NCBI RefSeq assembly: GCF_019669905.1
Contig: NZ_AP019778.1
Span: 62,001-126,000, forward strand
Source of the DNA: Methylomonas koyamae
GTDB taxonomy: Bacteria > Pseudomonadota > Gammaproteobacteria > Methylococcales > Methylomonadaceae
Direction of reading: 5' to 3'
Length of the DNA: 64,000 bases
Shown: in pieces, positions 62,607 to 64,000 of the stretch
How positions within the stretch are numbered: the stretch's first letter is position 1
How the letters are laid out: each line of letters opens with the position of its first letter
The notes under the pieces: model-generated
Told to the model about the DNA's origin: nothing
The model's input: only the letters and a program-made list of their open reading frames with translations
The model's database searches: none
Position numbers and translations under genes: made by a program

Positions 62607-63260
62607 TTAAATCGGCAAGCCTGCTGCCAAAAATTGGCTACGCAGTTCCGCTGCGCGCGTAGCGTCTAAGTTATTGCTGAATAGCGACTTGATTTCGGCC
62701 GGCTTGACGTCGAATTGTTCAACCAGGTCTTTGATGCGGTAGCCGTGACGAGCCAATGTCGGCTCCAGGTCGTCCAGTTGACGGGATAATACCGAATCAA
62801 TCAAGTCGGCCGATATAGGCGTTTCGCCGGTTTGGTAGCCCGCTTCCAAGGCCAAAGCCAGATGCAGTTGGATTTGCAACGGCGTCCGCAAGCGTGCGGC
62901 CAACTGATCGATGGCCTCCGCTGTCAGGATCGATTCAACCGCCGTCTCGTTTTTCGTACAGGATTTCAGCAGCCAATGAATGTATTCGCGCTGGCTGCCG
63001 GCGATGCCATCCAGGTTGAACACATCGGTGCGGAAGCCAATCTCTTCCATCGTCGGTCGCCGCAAGTCGTTGCGTAATTTGGGGTGGCCTGACAGTACCA
63101 CGGACAAGCGGCCATCGCCGTCCTCGATCACTTCCATTAGCCGCTTCAAACCGATCAAGGTGTGGCCGTTCAGATCGTGCGCCTCGTCGATGAATAAAGC
63201 CACCGGCCGCTTGTTCTTGGCTATTTTTGCCCATCCCCTCGAAAAGGTAAAAATTAGCAA
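62607..63260 (-). pseudogene. ExeA/TniB-like transposition ATPase, N-terminally truncated
   Basis: A 217-codon frame with VALFIDEAHDLNGHTLIGLK (Walker B), VVLSGHPKLRNDLRRPTMEE (sensor region), DGIAGSQREYIHWLLKSC and a C-terminal helical part. This is the ExeA-like AAA+ family that accompanies rve-type transposases. Walker A is missing because the 5' end is gone; upstream sequence on the minus strand is unrelated. The transposase gene is also absent, so the element is a remnant. Confidence 0.75.
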
Positions 63261-63392
63261 TATCTAATAGGCTAGTATGCACATAGCCTATTTCCACCAT
63301 GTTATCTGGCACATAATTCACTCCCGCTATTACCCATTTCAACACGAGCCCTTACGTTTGCCCGAGTACGCAAGCGCCTGTCAGTCTGTCTA

Positions 63393-63420
63393 TTGACAAA
63401 CGTAGCCCATCGGCTACACT
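63393..63420 (+). promoter_or_regulatory. Promoter and operator of the HigBA-like module
   Basis: TTGACA (63393-63398) and TACACT (63415-63420) are 16 bp apart. The palindrome GTAGCC-CATC-GGCTAC (63402-63417) overlaps the -10 region and is a likely operator. The start codon at 63427 is only 6 bp after the -10, so the toxin message would be leaderless or nearly so. Confidence 0.6.
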
Positions 63421-63426
63421 TAAATC

Positions 63427-63717
63427 ATGGTCGATATAAAGAAAACCAATGTTTATGCCCGATGGCTGGACGATCTTCGCGATATTCGTGCTCGCGCAAG
63501 AGTTTTGGCCAGGGTCGAACGTCTGGTTGCTGGCAATCCGGGTGACGTTAAGTCGGTTGGGGAAGGTGTATTAGAAATGCGAATCGACTATGGCCCCGGT
63601 TATCGGGTGTATTTCACGCAACGCGGCAACGAAATCGTCATTTTGTTGGCTGGTGGCGATAAAAGCACTCAGGATGCCGATATTAAAACCGCCCAAGGTC
63701 TGGCCCGTAACCTCTAG
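63427..63717 (+). CDS. higB: HigB-like RelE/ParE-superfamily toxin (addiction module killer protein)
   Basis: A 96-residue toxin. YARWLDDLRDIRARARVLAR, VGEGVLEMRIDYGPGYRVYF and VILLAGGDKSTQDADIKTAQ fit the phage-derived Gp49-like/HigB subfamily, in which toxin precedes antitoxin. It probably acts as a ribosome-dependent mRNA interferase. Conserved basic and aromatic residues (R, Y in GYRVYF; GGDKS) are present. The antitoxin starts 10 bp after. Confidence 0.92.
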   Translation: MVDIKKTNVYARWLDDLRDIRARARVLARVERLVAGNPGDVKSVGEGVLEMRIDYGPGYRVYFTQRGNEIVILLAGGDKSTQDADIKTAQGLARNL

Positions 63718-63727
63718 GATAACCGCA

Positions 63728-64000
63728 ATGACAAAAACTATCATCAGCCGCTACGATGTCGCCGAGCACTTGAGAACCACCGAAGAAATGGCGGCCTATC
63801 TGGATGCCTGCATTGAGGAGGCCGATGGCGATGCGGCCTTCATAGCCAAGGCACTTGGCGATATTGCCCGTGCACGCGGCATGTCGCAGATTGCCCGAGA
63901 TACTGGGCTTTCCCGCGAAAGCCTGTATCGATCCCTGGACGGCGAGCACATCCCCAGTTTCGATACGATCCTCAAGGTAACGAAGGCGTTAGGCATTCAT
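63728..64000 (+). CDS. higA: HigA-like antitoxin, cut by the window end
   Basis: 91 codons visible. TISRYDVAEHLRTTEEMAAY and DACIEEADGDAAFIAKALGD IARA are the addiction module antidote N-terminus. ARGMSQIARDTGLSRESLYR SLDGEHIPSFDTILKVTKAL is the XRE helix-turn-helix. The frame is open to the last base. It follows the toxin, the reverse of the usual order but normal for this subfamily. Confidence 0.92.
   Translation, partial: MTKTIISRYDVAEHLRTTEEMAAYLDACIEEADGDAAFIAKALGDIARARGMSQIARDTGLSRESLYRSLDGEHIPSFDTILKVTKALGIH

Overview
This window looks like part of a large self-transmissible plasmid, or plasmid-like replicon, of a gammaproteobacterium. It carries a winged-helix replication initiator, a parA-parB partition operon, a repeat-rich origin-like region and most of an F-type conjugation apparatus of the kind found in IncA/C plasmids and SXT/R391 elements. 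The type I-F CRISPR repeat and the codon and base composition fit a gammaproteobacterium. A methanotroph (Methylococcales) host is only an impression. I see no rRNA or tRNA.

Layout. 0-0.9 kb: the end of an unidentified gene, then a FlhD-like/FlhC-like pair, the family that includes the AcaDC/SetDC master activators of conjugation. 1.2-11.0 kb: a complete type I-F CRISPR-Cas locus (cas1, cas2-3, csy1, csy2, csy3, cas6f and a 13-14 repeat array). A reverse-strand GNAT/DUF1778 toxin-antitoxin pair sits between cas3 and csy1, and csy3 has a frameshift near its end. 11.2-17.6 kb: a zinc-ribbon membrane protein, then traG, traH and traF. 17.7-33.8 kb: a small hypothetical gene and the main minus-strand transfer operon, traL-E-K-B-dsbC-V-A-(RRXRR protein)-C-trbI-traF(signal peptidase)-trbC/traW-traU-traN-lipoprotein-S49 protease. 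A 19-bp sequence recurs upstream of traL, where it forms a large palindrome, and upstream of traF. It is a candidate operator for the FlhDC-like activator.

34.0-47.6 kb is accessory cargo: a deaminase-fold protein, a double AAA+ ATPase, a Sir2 remnant, RtcB, a nuclease-containing operon with a divergent XRE regulator, a WYL regulator, DUF1993, pRiA4b ORF-3-like and DUF6933-like proteins, UmuDC and a SRAP-domain protein. 47.7-50.1 kb holds IS remnants and an intact IS1380-type transposase. 50.2-54.3 kb is mainly non-coding: DnaA boxes, eleven widely spaced copies of a 21-bp element, a MITE-like insertion and four copies of a TCCGGTACCGGA palindrome, followed by rep. 54.35-56.7 kb is parA-parB plus a tandem ribbon-helix-helix-like gene. 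56.7-64 kb is a decayed region with an antitoxin relic, a broken IS3 element, an orphan C-terminally truncated hsdR, a transposon end with seven related motifs, an ATPase fragment and a HigBA-like toxin-antitoxin pair cut by the window end.

Taken together, replication and partition maintain the element, the FlhDC-like pair probably switches on transfer, the CRISPR-Cas system may act against phages or competing elements, and toxin-antitoxin and repair genes probably stabilise it. The relaxase and coupling protein (TraI/TraD), TraM/MobI-type functions and oriT are not visible here.
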